From assembly GCA_947000775.1 (NCBI GenBank), contig CAMQGK010000341.1:9326501-9390500 (forward strand): a DNA stretch of 64,000 bases. The letters run 5' to 3'. The notes beneath the pieces are model-generated. The model was not told the origin of the DNA. It was given only the letters and a program-made list of their open reading frames with translations, and did not search any database. Positions 49,296 to 61,200 of this stretch are shown in pieces. Position 1 is the first letter of the stretch; every line of letters starts with the position of its first letter. This stretch comes from Pterois miles. Lineage: Eukaryota > Chordata > Actinopteri > Perciformes > Scorpaenidae. The position numbers and the translations under genes are program-made.

Positions 49296-49435
49296 AGCTG
49301 GGGTCAAAAGCAAAAATGTTTTTACTTTCTTATAAAATCAGCAAGACTATTTCTTAAATAGATGGAGCTGGGGTCAAAAGTAAAAATGTTTTTACTGTTT
49401 ATCAAATCATTAGGAGACTATTTTTTAAATAAATG
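49296..49435. repeat. 70-bp direct tandem duplication
   Basis: AGCTGGGGTCAAAAG starts at 49296 and again at 49366. Both copies continue with AAAAATGTTTTTACT, a diverging middle and an ACTATTT(C/T)TTAAATA end. Confidence 0.8.
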
Positions 49436-50338
49436 TCAGGTGTCTTTTATATATATAAACTGAAGGTACAAAACTAAACTTCTATTTGTAAAATCATTGT
49501 TTCCAACATTATAACTTGCCAGAGTACAAATACCAAACCCCCTGAATCACAAGGTATCATTTTAACTACATATTAGCTGTCAAATTATGTGTTAATTGTG
49601 TGTTAAAAACCTACAGTTTCAACCTGAACAGTATACTTTCCTTCTGAGAGCTTCTCTCTCACAGTGATGCTATATTGTTGAAAGACATGCCAACAGTTTG
49701 GGTAAGATACCACTTGAGAAAAGGTTAATTAACAAGTTTATTAATTACTCATCAAATAGATGAACTCCTCATTAATGCCTCCTTTTACACTTTAGCGATG
49801 ACGCTTCGCTACCTGTTTTCTACTCATGTTGAAAATGTGTTCAGTATTACAGTGTCAGTTTGACACTGCCAGCCCGTCTTATCAGCATTTGTATTTTCAT
49901 GACCTGACGTGAGAAAAACAAATGCAAATTTCCAATACAGTACGTCTGGCCAATCAATTGCTCTCATGTCTTAACATCTAAATCTGAGTGTGATCCTCAA
50001 GAGGAATAAACATATCATACATGCATTAGTTTTTCATCACTGTTGATGCTGCAGTAATATAATTCACAGTGACAGTTCAACACTGGATTACAAAATGCTA
50101 AACAACATAGCCCCAGACCTGAATTAAATGGACCAGCAACATAATATACTCTCCTATTTCAACAATGCATTTTTGGCCATCTGTGCATTTGTGTGCAGCT
50201 GGAATAAAAATAAAGCAAACAGACATTTACACATGTGTGTCTTGTCGTTTCAACCTAAAGTAGGCAGAAAGTTTTTGGCATCATAATAACCTTTCAGCAT
50301 ATTGTAATTCAAAGTGTTCTGAGAGATAAGCAGACTTC

Positions 50339-50430
50339 TGCACCTCATCGCTGTTTCCGGTTGGTGGCGGTATTGCATTTCTAAGCTGGTTTGCCAACCG
50401 CCAGTAAACAAAGAAGAAGAAGCAGCAGAA
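50339..50430 (-). repeat. Short dispersed repeat upstream of promoter
   Basis: The complement reads CTTCTTCTTCTTTGTTTACT then GGCGGTTGGCAAACCAGCTT and AATGCAATACCGCCACCAAC, a short repeat common in fish genomes. Its GAAGAAG run faces the promoter. Confidence 0.5.
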
Positions 50431-50439
50431 GACGGGAAA

Positions 50440-50700
50440 AGGAAAACGAAGAAGAAGACACCCAATCACAGGCAGAGACAGCGCTCTTATTGAGCGTTCC
50501 TATTGGCTGTGTTCCGCCTGGTGGGCGGTGTTTACTAATTTCTCAACTGATCTCATAGTGGCCGTCGGCATGCTGACGCGTTACAAACTTTCTCATTTTA
50601 CAGCTAAAATACGTTACAAGATGTTTCTGAACACACCAGGGCGAGAAATAGGCATTACAGCAGCAGAATATTGATTTATGTTTGAGCAGCGCTTCTTAGT
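50440..50700 (+). promoter_or_regulatory. Candidate promoter with opposed CCAAT boxes and GC box
   Basis: CCAATCA at 50462, ATTGG (CCAAT on the other strand) at 50502, and GGGCGG at 50523. The block is GC-richer and has more CpG than its surroundings, and no TATA box is obvious. This matches a TATA-less NF-Y type promoter. Opposed CCAAT boxes can also drive transcription both ways. Transcription start not determined. Confidence 0.5.
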
Positions 50701-50815
50701 TTGACCGTCTGATAGGAGTTCGCGAGTGTCTGACAACCGGCTCTCGTAGACGGCAGTCAGACGGCGGACTCAGCGCTGCTCGACCGGGTTGTGTGTCCCA
50801 GCGGTCTGTGAAGAG
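50700..50815 (+). other. Candidate non-coding first exon of a second gene
   Basis: GC-rich, CpG-rich sequence ending AAGAG|GTAGGTGA, a good donor at 50816. No ATG with a continuing frame reaches the donor, so it is read as a 5' UTR exon. The gene cannot be named because no coding exon is visible in the following 13 kb. The start coordinate is a guess. Confidence 0.4.
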
Positions 50816-52136
50816 GTAGGTGATTTTGTTTTTCAGATTACCTGTCTCATACACCACTGTCAGTATGTACTGTCCGTTTTATAAAAAAAAAAAACTTTTT
50901 AAAGTCGTATTTGCTCGACTTCAACGCACTGCGTGTTTGTTATCTAACGTTATGTGTGATAGGTAGGCTTTTAGCCCCATTAATGCCACCATGTCAGCTT
51001 GTCCTCACTAAGGAGGTCCTACCTGGCTCACTGGCAGGCACACACACCTGCAGACTGGTGTCTCATTTAAGAAGCGATATATAGAGGTAGCACACAGGAT
51101 CTCATTGTTGATGCATGTGTCCAGTGTGGCTTAGGGAACCGGCTAGTCTCCTGGAAGGTATGTTTTAAAGTTAGCCTTGTTTTTAAACACAATGGACACT
51201 TTTAAAGGCTTTTATTAATCACTTTACCTTTACTACAGGCACTTTAAGCAACCTGTTGCTCAGGCCCAGTAGACTGGATAATCTGTTTAAAGGTACCACT
51301 AGTAGTTTGTCCTAATGCTAGATAGTACATGGCTTTGTGATTTTTTTTTATGTATACACAGGGAGATGTGTTGGACCTCTCTTCAGGGAAGGTAATGGGA
51401 GTTGATATCCCATTTAAATTGCCTGTGATATACCATATAATTTGTGTACATTGTACTGCTTACATGGTTGCTTGAGGTAGCATTGATGGTTGCATTGTTT
51501 GAGGTAACCTATCTAAACTGTACATTATTTAGGAAGCTTTGTAGGCTAATAATAATAATAATCAGTCATTTTAGGGTTGTCATAGCAACTGTTGTTTTAC
51601 CTGTTTGTCAATTTACTGCTATGTGTGCCTTGAATTTTTCTACAGATTTTTGTTTTTAATATACATGGATTTATAGTAGCCACACGTAATATGGGGCAAA
51701 AGAAATGTAGGCAACAACTGCTAAGATTTGGTTATGTTTTTGTGTTTGTCTTGTGTGATCTGATCTCAACCCTCTTACCCTTTTCTCCTTTTCCTGTTAA
51801 TATTCCTGGTGATGTACTGCTGGATGTAGCCCCCAATATGTCTGGCTCCAGCGGATTCTGTGGCGTTTAATTACTGAATAATTTTACTGTCTTTTTTTCT
51901 CTAGCATCCGTGGCAAGTTGCCGTTAACAGGATGTTAACTGTTTCTGCTTGTATCGTGTTGTAATATACTATAAATTGCCCTAAACCTATTCTTTTATAA
52001 CTAGTGTTCATTAAATTGCACATCGAGAGTCAATTTGTCAAAATCTTCACAATCTAAGTTTCCATCTCATTTTGTAAACTCTATTTGTGGAGAACTTGTC
52101 AGCCTTTGTTTAGTTTTCTCACAGTTTATAGTTTTA

Positions 52137-52143
52137 CACACAC

Positions 52144-52194
<51 letters not shown>

Positions 52195-52300
52195 CATATA
52201 TGTATGTGTGTATATATGTATATGTGTATGTATATATATATATGTGTATATATATATACATATATATATATATGTGTATATATATGTATGTATATATAGA
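52137..52300. repeat. (TA)n/(TATATG)n microsatellite
   Basis: About 160 bp of alternating pyrimidine-purine sequence starting with CACACACATATGTG and then TA and TATATG units. The Tyr/Ile-rich frames across it are repeat artefacts. Confidence 0.9.
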
Positions 52301-52795
52301 TCTATAGTTTCAATGAATCATATAATTACCAAAGCTTCAGAATTTGCAAGATCATCACATCTTTTATGCTGCATTTGTCTGTAATGATTCCCTGTGATGC
52401 AAAAATATGAGCAGAGTACCTACATTGAATTAGTTTGTCCAAAGGAGTGGAAATAGCATCCCCAGTTTGACTGTATGTGTGTTCACTGTGTTAATATTAT
52501 GTGTGTTGTTGCAGACAGCCAAACTCAAAGCACTAACAAACAAAATGACTCACTGTCTTAAGAGATATTCAAATTAATCCTGGCAGCAGCCTTTTCCTGA
52601 TTATTCGAACCACTCTAGGCAACTTCTTGGCCACTGTCACTAATCACCGTTGCCAATAAAGTTGCCACAAACTTTGTGACAAATATGCTGAAATTCAACA
52701 CAGATTCCTGTGCATATAAAATTTGTTAGGTTTGCTGTCATGATGATGTGGTGACAATGCTGTGAAGAATTACAATTAGGATACTTGATTATTTT

Positions 52796-53152
52796 CATCC
52801 ATCCATCTTCAACTAATTAACGTACTTAGTTAAACTGACTTCAGCTTATCCCATTAGGGGTCACAGGGGAGCTGGAGATGATCTGATGGGTACATCCTGG
52901 ACAGGTCACCAGTTTATCGCAGGGCTGACACATAGAGACAAACAACCCTTCATGCTCACATTCACACCTACAGGCAATTTAGAGTTATCAATTAACCTAA
53001 CCTGTATGTCTTTGGACTGTGGGAGGAAGCCGGAGCACCTGGAGAAAACCTGCAAACACAGGGAGGACGTGCAAACTCCACACAGAAGGACCCCAGTCCA
53101 GATTTGAACCTGTGACCCTTTGCTGTGAGGTGACAGTGCTAAGGTGCAGTGG
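52796..53152 (-). mobile_element. tRNA-derived SINE, antisense, near full length
   Basis: It begins CATCCATCCATCTTCAAC (complement of the tail) and ends GATTTGAACCTGTGACCC then GTGAGGTGACAGTGCTAAG (complement of a tRNA-like head). The middle contains TTTGGACTGTGGGAGGAAGC and ACGTGCAAACTCCACACAGA. Same family as 53350-53708, opposite orientation. Confidence 0.8.
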
Positions 53153-53349
53153 TTGAACGGAGATTCCTGTACTTTTCCCAAAGAAATCTGAGATGTCACG
53201 AGAAAACAGACAAGCTTGATTGGTTTTGAATTTCAGCATCTTGCCTGTCAGCACTGACGGAGAAGTGTTGCCATAGCGGCAGTCTGTATTAAGTAAGGCC
53301 CTGTATGCATTGAGAATCAGTGGAGTCCAGCCATTGAACATTCAGCTCG

Positions 53350-53708
53350 GCCCATTTGCTAAGAAAAGGTATCACAGGTGGCGAGGGTTACAGATTCAAA
53401 TCCGGCTTGGGGCTCTTCTGTGTGGAGTTTGCATGTTCTCCCCGTGTTTGCGTGGGTTTTCTCCGGGTACTCGAGCTTCCTCCCACAGTCCAAAGACATG
53501 CAGTTTAGGTTAACTCATGACTCTAAATTGCCAGTAGGTGTGAATGTGAGTGTGAATGGTTGTTTGTCTCTATGTTGTCTGTCTCTATGTGCCCTGTGAT
53601 GGACTGCCGACCTGTCCAGGGTGAACCCCGCCTTCGCCAGCTGGGATCGGCTCCAGCCCCCCGGCGACCCCCAACGGGATAAGCGGTTGAAGATGGATGG
53701 ATGGATAA
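53350..53708 (+). mobile_element. tRNA-derived SINE, sense copy with tggatgga tail
   Basis: GATTCAAATCC B-box-like sequence, then GTGTGGAGTTTGCATGTTCT, CCGTGTTTGCGTGGGTTTTC, CCCACAGTCCAAAGACATGC, CCTGTGATGGACTGCCGACC and GGATAAGCGGTTGAAGATGG with a TGGATGGA end. The head is degenerate. Confidence 0.8.
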
Positions 53709-53714
53709 ATTGTC

Positions 53715-54710
53715 ATTATATGGGGAAAAAAGTCAGAATAGTATGTCCATAACAAGGCATAGTATCGTATGTCCAAAAAATTGTCATAGCATAGTAAAAT
53801 TTAAATTACAGTATTTTGAAAGAAAGTCGTACTGTAATATTTGATTCCACAAAAGCAGAGTATGTTAAAAAATAGTCAGTAGTCAGTAGTCAAGTAATGG
53901 TATACTATGTCAAATAAAAAGTCAGCATAGTATGTTGAAAAAAGTCTAATTATAGTATATCAAACAACTGAATTAGATTTTTAGATTAAACTTTATTGTC
54001 ATTGCAGTACAGGTTCTGACACAATGTACAGTGTATATACAAAATAAAAAATGTACATGGAGCATACAGTAAAAGTTATGAATACACTACATGCATACAA
54101 TATGAGTAGTAAGAACAATTTTAACAGTGCATATTATTGCTGTCACCAAGGCCTGGAGTTCCTCAAATTGTCAGCTGTGGGGCAAAAGTTGGTGCTGAGC
54201 CTGCTGGTCGTTGAACGAAGATTCCTGTAGCACCTCCCAGAGGACCGGAGGGAAAACTGAGGCTGAGGTGAGAGAGTTGAGTATGTCATTGTATAGTATG
54301 TCAGTCAAGTCATAGTATAATATGTCAAAAAAATAAGGCATCCTATGTCGAAAAACAGGCATAGTATAGTGCGTTACAAAAAAAAAAACAAAAAAAAACG
54401 TTAAAAGTAATAATATAGTACGCTGTAAAAAAAAAAAACAAAAAAAGCCATGGAATAGTATGTTGAATTAATAGAAAATTCATAATAAAATATGTTGAAT
54501 AAATATAGATGAAGAAAAAAAAACAGTATGTTGAAAAAATGCAATAAAATCATAGTATAGGATATCAATCGTTATGGTGTGTCGAAAAAGTCATAGTATG
54601 TCGAAGAAAAATTCATAGAATGGTATGTAAAAACACTTTTTAAAAATTCATAGTATGTAGGGAAAAACTGAAGTCAGAGTAAAAAAAAAAAAAGTCACAG
54701 TATAGTACAC
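53715..54710. repeat. Degenerate short-period repeat zone (AGTATGTC type)
   Basis: Many irregular units built from GTCATAGTATAGTATGTC followed by A-runs, spaced roughly 20-40 bp. The same words form one segment of the 150-bp monomer of the adjacent array. A retroposon-like fragment (53975-54275) is embedded. Confidence 0.7.
53975..54275. repeat. Dispersed repeat fragment within the short-period zone
   Basis: TTTATTGTCATTGCAGTACA, then CTGGTCGTTGAACGAAGATT and CTGTAGCACCTCCCAGAGGA. These resemble the complement of a LINE 3' end and an adjoining repeat piece seen in fish genomes. Family not certain. Confidence 0.4.
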
Positions 54711-54742
54711 ATGTGTCAAACTCAAGGCCCGCAGGCCAAATG
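54711..54742 (+). mobile_element. hAT terminal fragment at array edge
   Basis: ATGTGTCAAACTCAAGGCCC then GCAGGCCAAATGG matches the terminal sequence common to a widespread vertebrate hAT group (GTGTCAAACTCAAGGCCC). Only about 30 bp is present and the array begins immediately after. Confidence 0.5.
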
Positions 54743-56189
54743 GTGGAAAAAAGTCATTTCATGTCGAAATTTTTCTATGAAAACGTCAAATTTTTTTGAT
54801 TTTGAAAAAAATCATGAAAACGGTCGTATTATAGCATGTAAAATGATTCTATGGTGGAAAAAAGTCATTTCGTGAAATGTTGGAAAATTTTACAAAAAAA
54901 GTCATAGTATAGTATGTCGAAAATTTTTCGAAAAACACCTCAAATTTTCGTATGTTGAAAAAAATCATGGAAACGGTCGTATTATAGCATGTAAAATGAT
55001 TCTATGGTGGAAAAAAGTCATTTTATGGAATGTTGAAAAATTTTACAAAAAAATTAAAGCATGTCGAAATTTTTCGATGAAAACGTCAAATTTTTTTGAT
55101 ATTGAAAAAAATCATGAAAACGGTCGTATTATAGCATGTCAAATTATTCTATGTTAGGAAAAAGTCATTTCATGAAATCTTGGAAAATTTAAAAAAAAAG
55201 TCATAGTATAGTATGTCGAAAAGTTTTCGAAAAACACCTCAAATTTTCGTATGTTGAAAAAAACCATGGAAACGGTTGTATTATAGCGCGTAAAATGATT
55301 CTATGGTGGAAAAAAGTCATTTCGTGAAATGTAAAATTTTACAAAAAAAACGTCATAGTATAGCATGTCGAAAATTTTTCGTAAAACACCTAAATTTTTT
55401 TAAATGTTGAAAAACAAAACATGAAAACGGTCGTTTTATAGCATGTAAAATGATTCTATGGTGGAAAGAAGTCATTTCGTGAAATGTAAAATTTTACAAA
55501 AAAAAGTCATAGTATAGTATGTCGAAATTTTTCGATGAAAATGTCAAATTTTTTTGATGTTGAAAAAAATCATGAAAACGGTCATATTATAGCATGTAAA
55601 ATGATTCTATGGTGGAAAATTTTACAAAAAAAAAACGTAATAGTATAGTATGTCGAAATTTTTTGATGAAAACGTCAAATTTTTTAGATGTTGAAAAAAA
55701 TCATGAAAACGGTCGTATTATAGCATGTAAAATGATTCTATGTTGGAAAAAAGTCATTTCGTGAAATGTTGGAAAATTTTTCAAAAAAAAAGTCATAGTA
55801 TGTCGAAAATTTTTCAAAAAAAAACTCAAATTTTTTAGATTTTGAAAAAAAATCATGAAAACGGTCGTATTATAGCATGTAAAATGATTCTATGGTGGAA
55901 AAAAGTCATTTCGTGAAATGTTGGAAAATTTTACAAAAAAAACGTCATAGTATAGTATGTTGAAAATTTTTCAAAAAACACCTCAAATTTTCGTATGTTG
56001 AAAAAAAACCCACGGAAACGGTCATATTATAGCATGTAAAATGATTCAATGGTGGAAAAAAGTCATTTCGTGAATTGTAAAGTTTTACAAAAAAAGTCAT
56101 AGTATAGTATGTCGAAATTTTTTGATGAAAACGTCACATTTTTTAGATGTTGAAAAAAACCATGAAAACGGTCGTATTATGGTTGTATT

Positions 56190-56540
56190 ATGGGGGCGGC
56201 AGTAACTCAGTCTGTAGGGAGTTGGCTTGGGAACCGGAGGGTCACCGGTTCAAGTCCCGCCATGGACCAAGAACTGAGTGTGAACTGGTAGCTGGAGAGG
56301 TGCCAGTTTACCTCTTGGGCACTGCCGAGGTGCCCCTGAGCAAGGCACCAAACCCCCAACTACTCGGGGCGCTTGTCAGGAGCAGCCCCATCACTCTGAC
56401 GTCTCTCCATTGCTGCATGTTTGTGCATGTGTGTGTTCAGGTCTGCATGTACCGTGTATAAGTTAACAACAGAGTGAAAAAATTGAATTTCCCCTCGTGG
56501 GACTAACAAAGGAATATCTTCTTCTTCTTCTTCTTCTTAT
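56190..56540 (+). mobile_element. tRNA-derived SINE inserted in the satellite array
   Basis: It starts GGGGGCGGCAGTAACTCAGT (A box region), with GGTCACCGGTTCAAGTCCCG (B box) about 40 bp on. The body has TGCCGAGGTGCCCCTGAGCA and the end AATTTCCCCTCGTGGGACTA then ACAAAGGAATATCTTC with a CTT run. It interrupts a monomer; TATTAT occurs on both sides and may be the target duplication. Confidence 0.85.
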
Positions 56541-58235
56541 TATAGCGTGTAAAATGATTCCATGGTGGAAAGAAGTCATTTAAAGTCAAAATGAATGGAA
56601 AGAAGTCATTTCGTGAAATGTAAAATTTTACAAAAAAAAGTCATAGTATAGTATGTTGCAATTTTTTGATGAAAATGTCAAATTTTTTTGATGTTGAAAA
56701 AAATCATGAAAACGGTCATATTATAGCATGTAAAATGATTTTATCGGATGTTAAAAAACGTTACAAAAAAATGTCATAGTATGTCAAAAATCTTTCGAAA
56801 AAAAACTCAAATTTTTTGGATTTTGAAAAAACCATGGAAATGGTCGTATTATAGCGTGTAAAATGATTCTATGGTGGAAAAAAGTCATTTCGTGAAATGT
56901 TGGAAAATATTTAAAAAAAAAACCCTTCATGATATAGTATGTCAAAATTTTTCGATGAAAACGTCAAATTTTTTAGATGTTGAAAAAAAACATGAAAACG
57001 GACGTACTATAGCGTGTGAAATAATTCTATGGTGGAAAGAAGTCATTTCGTGAAATGTTGGAAAATTTTACAAAAAAAACGTCATAGTATAGTATGTCGA
57101 AGTTTTTCAATGAAAACGTCAAATTTTTTAGATGTTGAAAAAAACCATGGAAACGGTCGTATTATAGCATGTAAAATGATTCTATGGTGGAAAGAAGTCA
57201 TTTCGTGAAATGTTGGAAAATTTTACAAAAAAAAGTCATAGTATAATATGTCGAAATTTTTCGATGAAAATGTCAAATTTTTTTGATGTTGAAAAAAATC
57301 ATGAAAAAGGTCATATTATAGCATGTAAAATGATTCTATGGTGGAAAGAAGTCATTTTGTGAATTGTAAAGTTTTACAAAAAAAAGTCATAGTATAGTAT
57401 GTCGAAATTTTTTGATGAAAACGTCACATTTTTTAGATTTTGAAAAAACCATGAAAACGGTCGTATTATAGCGTGTAAAATGATTCCATGGTGGAAAGAA
57501 GTCATTTGAAGTCAAAATGAATGGAAAAAAGTCATTTCGTGAAATGTTGGAAAATTTTACAAAAAAACGTCATAGTATAGTATGTTGAAAATTTTTCGAA
57601 AAACATCTGAAATTTTTGTATGTTGAAAAAAATCATGAAAACGGTCATATTATAGCATGTAAAATTATTCTATGGTGGAAAGAAGTCATTTCGTGAATTG
57701 TAAAGTTTTACAAAAAAAAGTCATAGTATAGTATGTCGAAATTTTTTGATGAAAACGTCACATTTTTTAGATGTTGAAAAAAGCATGAAAACGGTCGTAT
57801 TATAGCGTGTAAAATGATTCCATGGTGGAAAGAAGTCATTTGAAGTCAAAATGAATGGAAAGAAGCCATTTCGTGAAATTTAAAATTTTACAAAAAAAAG
57901 TCATACTATAGTATGTCGAAATTTTTTAATGAAAACATCAAATTTTTAGAACGGTCATATTATAGCGTGTAACATGATTCTATGGTGGAAAAAAGTCATT
58001 TCGTGAAATGTTTGAAAACATTAAAAAAAAAACCTTCATAATATAGTATGTCGAAAATTTTTCGAAAAACACCTAAAATTTTTTAGATTTTGAAAAAAAA
58101 TCATGAAAACGGTCATATTATAGCGTGTAAAATGATTCTATGGTGGAAAGAAGTCATTTCGTGAAATGTAAAATTTTACAAAAAAAAGTCATAGTATAGT
58201 ATGTCGAAATTTTTTGACGAAAACGTCAAATTTTT

Positions 58236-61200
58236 TAGATGTTGAAAAAAAACATGAAAACGGTCGTATTATAGCATGTAAAATGATTCTATGGTGGAAA
58301 AAAGTCATTTCGTGAAATGTTGGAAAATTTTACAAAAAAAAGTCATAGTATAGTATGTCGAAATTTTTCGATGAAAATGTCAAATTTTTTTGATGTTGAA
58401 AAAAATCATGAAAAAGGTCATATTATAGCATGGAAAATGATTCTATGGTGGAAAGAAGTCATTTCGTGAGTTGTAAAGTTTTACAAAAAAAAGTCATAGT
58501 ATAGTATGTCGAAATTTTTCGATGAAAACGTCAAATTTTTTAGATGTTGAAAAAAAACATGGAAACGGTCGTATTATAGCGTGTAAAATGATTCCATGGT
58601 GGAAAGAAGTCATTTGAAGTCAAAATGATTGGAAAGAAGCCATTTCGTGAAATGTAAAATTTTACAAAAAAAAGTCATACTATAGTATGTCGAAATTTTT
58701 TGACGAAAACGTCAAATTTTTTAGATGTTGAAAAAAATCATGAAAACGGTCATATTATAGCATGTAACATGATTCTATGGTGGAAAAAAGTCATTTCGTG
58801 AAATGTTGGAAAACATTAAAAAAAAAAAAACCTTCATAATATAGTATGTCGAAAATTTTTCAAAAAAAACCTAAAATTTTTTAGATTTTGAAAAAAAACC
58901 ATGAAAACGGTCTTATTATAGCGTGTACAATGATTCTATGGTGGAAAGAAGTCATTTCGTTAAATGTTGGAAAATTTTACAAAAAAAAGTCATAGTATAG
59001 TATGTTGAAAATTTTTCGAAAAACATCTGAAATTTTTGTATGTTGAAAAAAATCATGAAAACGGTCATATTATAGCATGTAAAATGATTCTATGGTGGAA
59101 AAAAGTCTTTTCGTGAAATGTAAAATTTTACAAAAAAAAGTCATAGTATAGTATGTCGAAATTTTTTGACGAAAACGTCAAATTTTTTAGATGTTTAAAA
59201 AAACATGAAAACGGTCGTATTATAGCATGTAAAATGATTCTATGGTGGAAAAAAAGTCATTTCGTGAAATGTTGGAAAATTTTACAAAAAAAAGTCATAG
59301 TATAGTATGTCGAAATTTTTCGATGAAAATGTCAAATTTTGTTGATGTTGAAAAAAATCATGAAAAAGGTCATATTATAGCATGGAAAATGATTCTATGG
59401 TGGAAAGAAGTCATTTTGTGAATTGTAAAGTTTTACAAAAAAAGTCATAGTATAGTATGTCGAAATTTTTTGATGAAAACGTCACATTTTTTAGATTTTG
59501 AAAAAATCATGAAAACGGTCGTATTATAGCGTGTAAAATGATTCCATGGTGGAAAGAAGTCATTTGAAGTCAAAATGAATGGAAAGAAGCCATTTCGTGA
59601 AATTTAAAATTTTACAAAAAAAAGTCATACTATAGTATTTCGAAATTTTTTGACGAAAATGTCAAATTTTTTAGATGTTGAAAAAAATCATGAAAACGGT
59701 CATATTATAGCGTGTAACATGATTCTATGGTGGAAAAAAGTCATTTCGTGAAATGTTGTAAAACATTTAAAAAAAAAAAAACCTTCATAATATAGTATGT
59801 CGAAAATTTTTTCAAAAAACACTTAAAATTTTTTAGATTTTGAAAAAAAACCATGAAAACGGTCTTATTATAGAGTGTAAAATGATTCTATGGTGGAAAG
59901 AAGTCATTTCGTGAAATGTAAAATTTTACAAAAAAAGTCACAGTATAGTATGTCGAAATTTTTCGATGAAAACGTCAAATTTTTTAGATGTTGAAAAAAA
60001 CCATGGAAACGGTCGTATTATAGCGTGTAAGATGATTCTATGGTGGAAAGAAGTCATTTCGTGTTGGAAAATTTTACAAAAAAAAGTCATAGTATAGTAT
60101 GTCGAAATTTTTCGATGAAAATGTCAAATTTTTTTGATGTTGAAAAAAATCATGAAAAAGGTCATATTATAGCATGTAAAATGATTCTATGGTGGAAAGA
60201 AGTCATTTTGTGAATTGTAAAGTTTTACAAAAAAAAGTCATAGTATAGTATGTCGAAATTTTTTGATTAAAACGTCACATTTTTTAGATTTTGAAAAAAA
60301 CATGAAAACGGTCGTATTATAGCGTGTAAAATGATTCCATGGTGGAAAGAAGTAATTTCGTGAATTGTAAAGTTTTACAAAAAAAAGTCATAGTATAGTA
60401 TGTCGAAATTTTTTGATGAAAACGTCAAATTTTTTAGATGTTGAAAAAAATCATGAAAACAGTCATATTATAGCGTGTAACATGATTCTATGGTGGAAAA
60501 AAGTCATTTCGTGAAATGTTGGAAAACATTTTAAAAAAAAACCTTCATAATATAGTATGTCGAAAATTTTTTCGAAAAACACCTAAAATTTTTTAGATTT
60601 TGAAAAAAAATCATGAAAACGGTCATATTATAGTGTGTAAAATGATTCCATGGTGGAAAGAAGTCATTTCGTGAAATGTAAAATTTTACAAAAAAAAGTC
60701 ATAGTATAATATGTTGAAAATTTTTCGAAAAACATCTGAAATTTTTGTATGTTGAAAAAAATCATGAAAACGGTCATATTATAGCGTGTAACATGATTCT
60801 ATGGTGGAAAAAAGTCATTTCGTGAAATGTTGGAAAACATTTAAAAAAAAAAAAAACCTTCATAATATAGTATGTCGAAAATTTTTCAAAAAACACCTAA
60901 AATTTTTTAGATTTTGAAAAAAAACATGAAAACGGTCGTATTATAGCATGTAAAATGATTCTATGGTGGAAAAAAGTCATTTCGTGAAATGTTGGAAAAT
61001 TTTACAAAAAAAACGTCATAGTATAGTATGTCGAAATTTTTCGATGAAAATGTCAAATTTTTTTGATGTTGAAAAAAATCATGAAAAAGGTCATATTATA
61101 GCATGGAAAATGATTCTATGGTGGAAAGAAGTCATTTCGTGAGTTGTAAAGTTTTACAAAAAAAAGTCATAGTATAGTATGTCGAAATTTTTCGATGAAA

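Larger units (their letters stand above)
45236..50338. other. Intergenic region
   Basis: Between the macrod2 3' end and the next promoter. It contains an A/T-rich palindromic patch (45910-46050), a degenerate hAT-family remnant (48318-48412) and a 70-bp tandem duplication (49296-49435). The longest open frame (minus 45767-46240, 157 codons) has no recognisable domain and lacks flanking gene signals. No tRNA or other RNA gene was seen. Confidence 0.6.
50816..53345 (+). other. Presumed intron 1 of the second gene, unique part
   Basis: No exon with coding support. It holds a TA/TATG microsatellite (52137-52300) and an antisense SINE (52796-53152). Confidence 0.4.

Noticed and set aside
52035..52384. 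Tyr/Ile-rich open frames
   Set aside because: They translate the TA/TATATG microsatellite in several frames at once.
56147..56461. 104-codon open frame
   Set aside because: It runs from a satellite monomer into the tRNA SINE and is not a gene.
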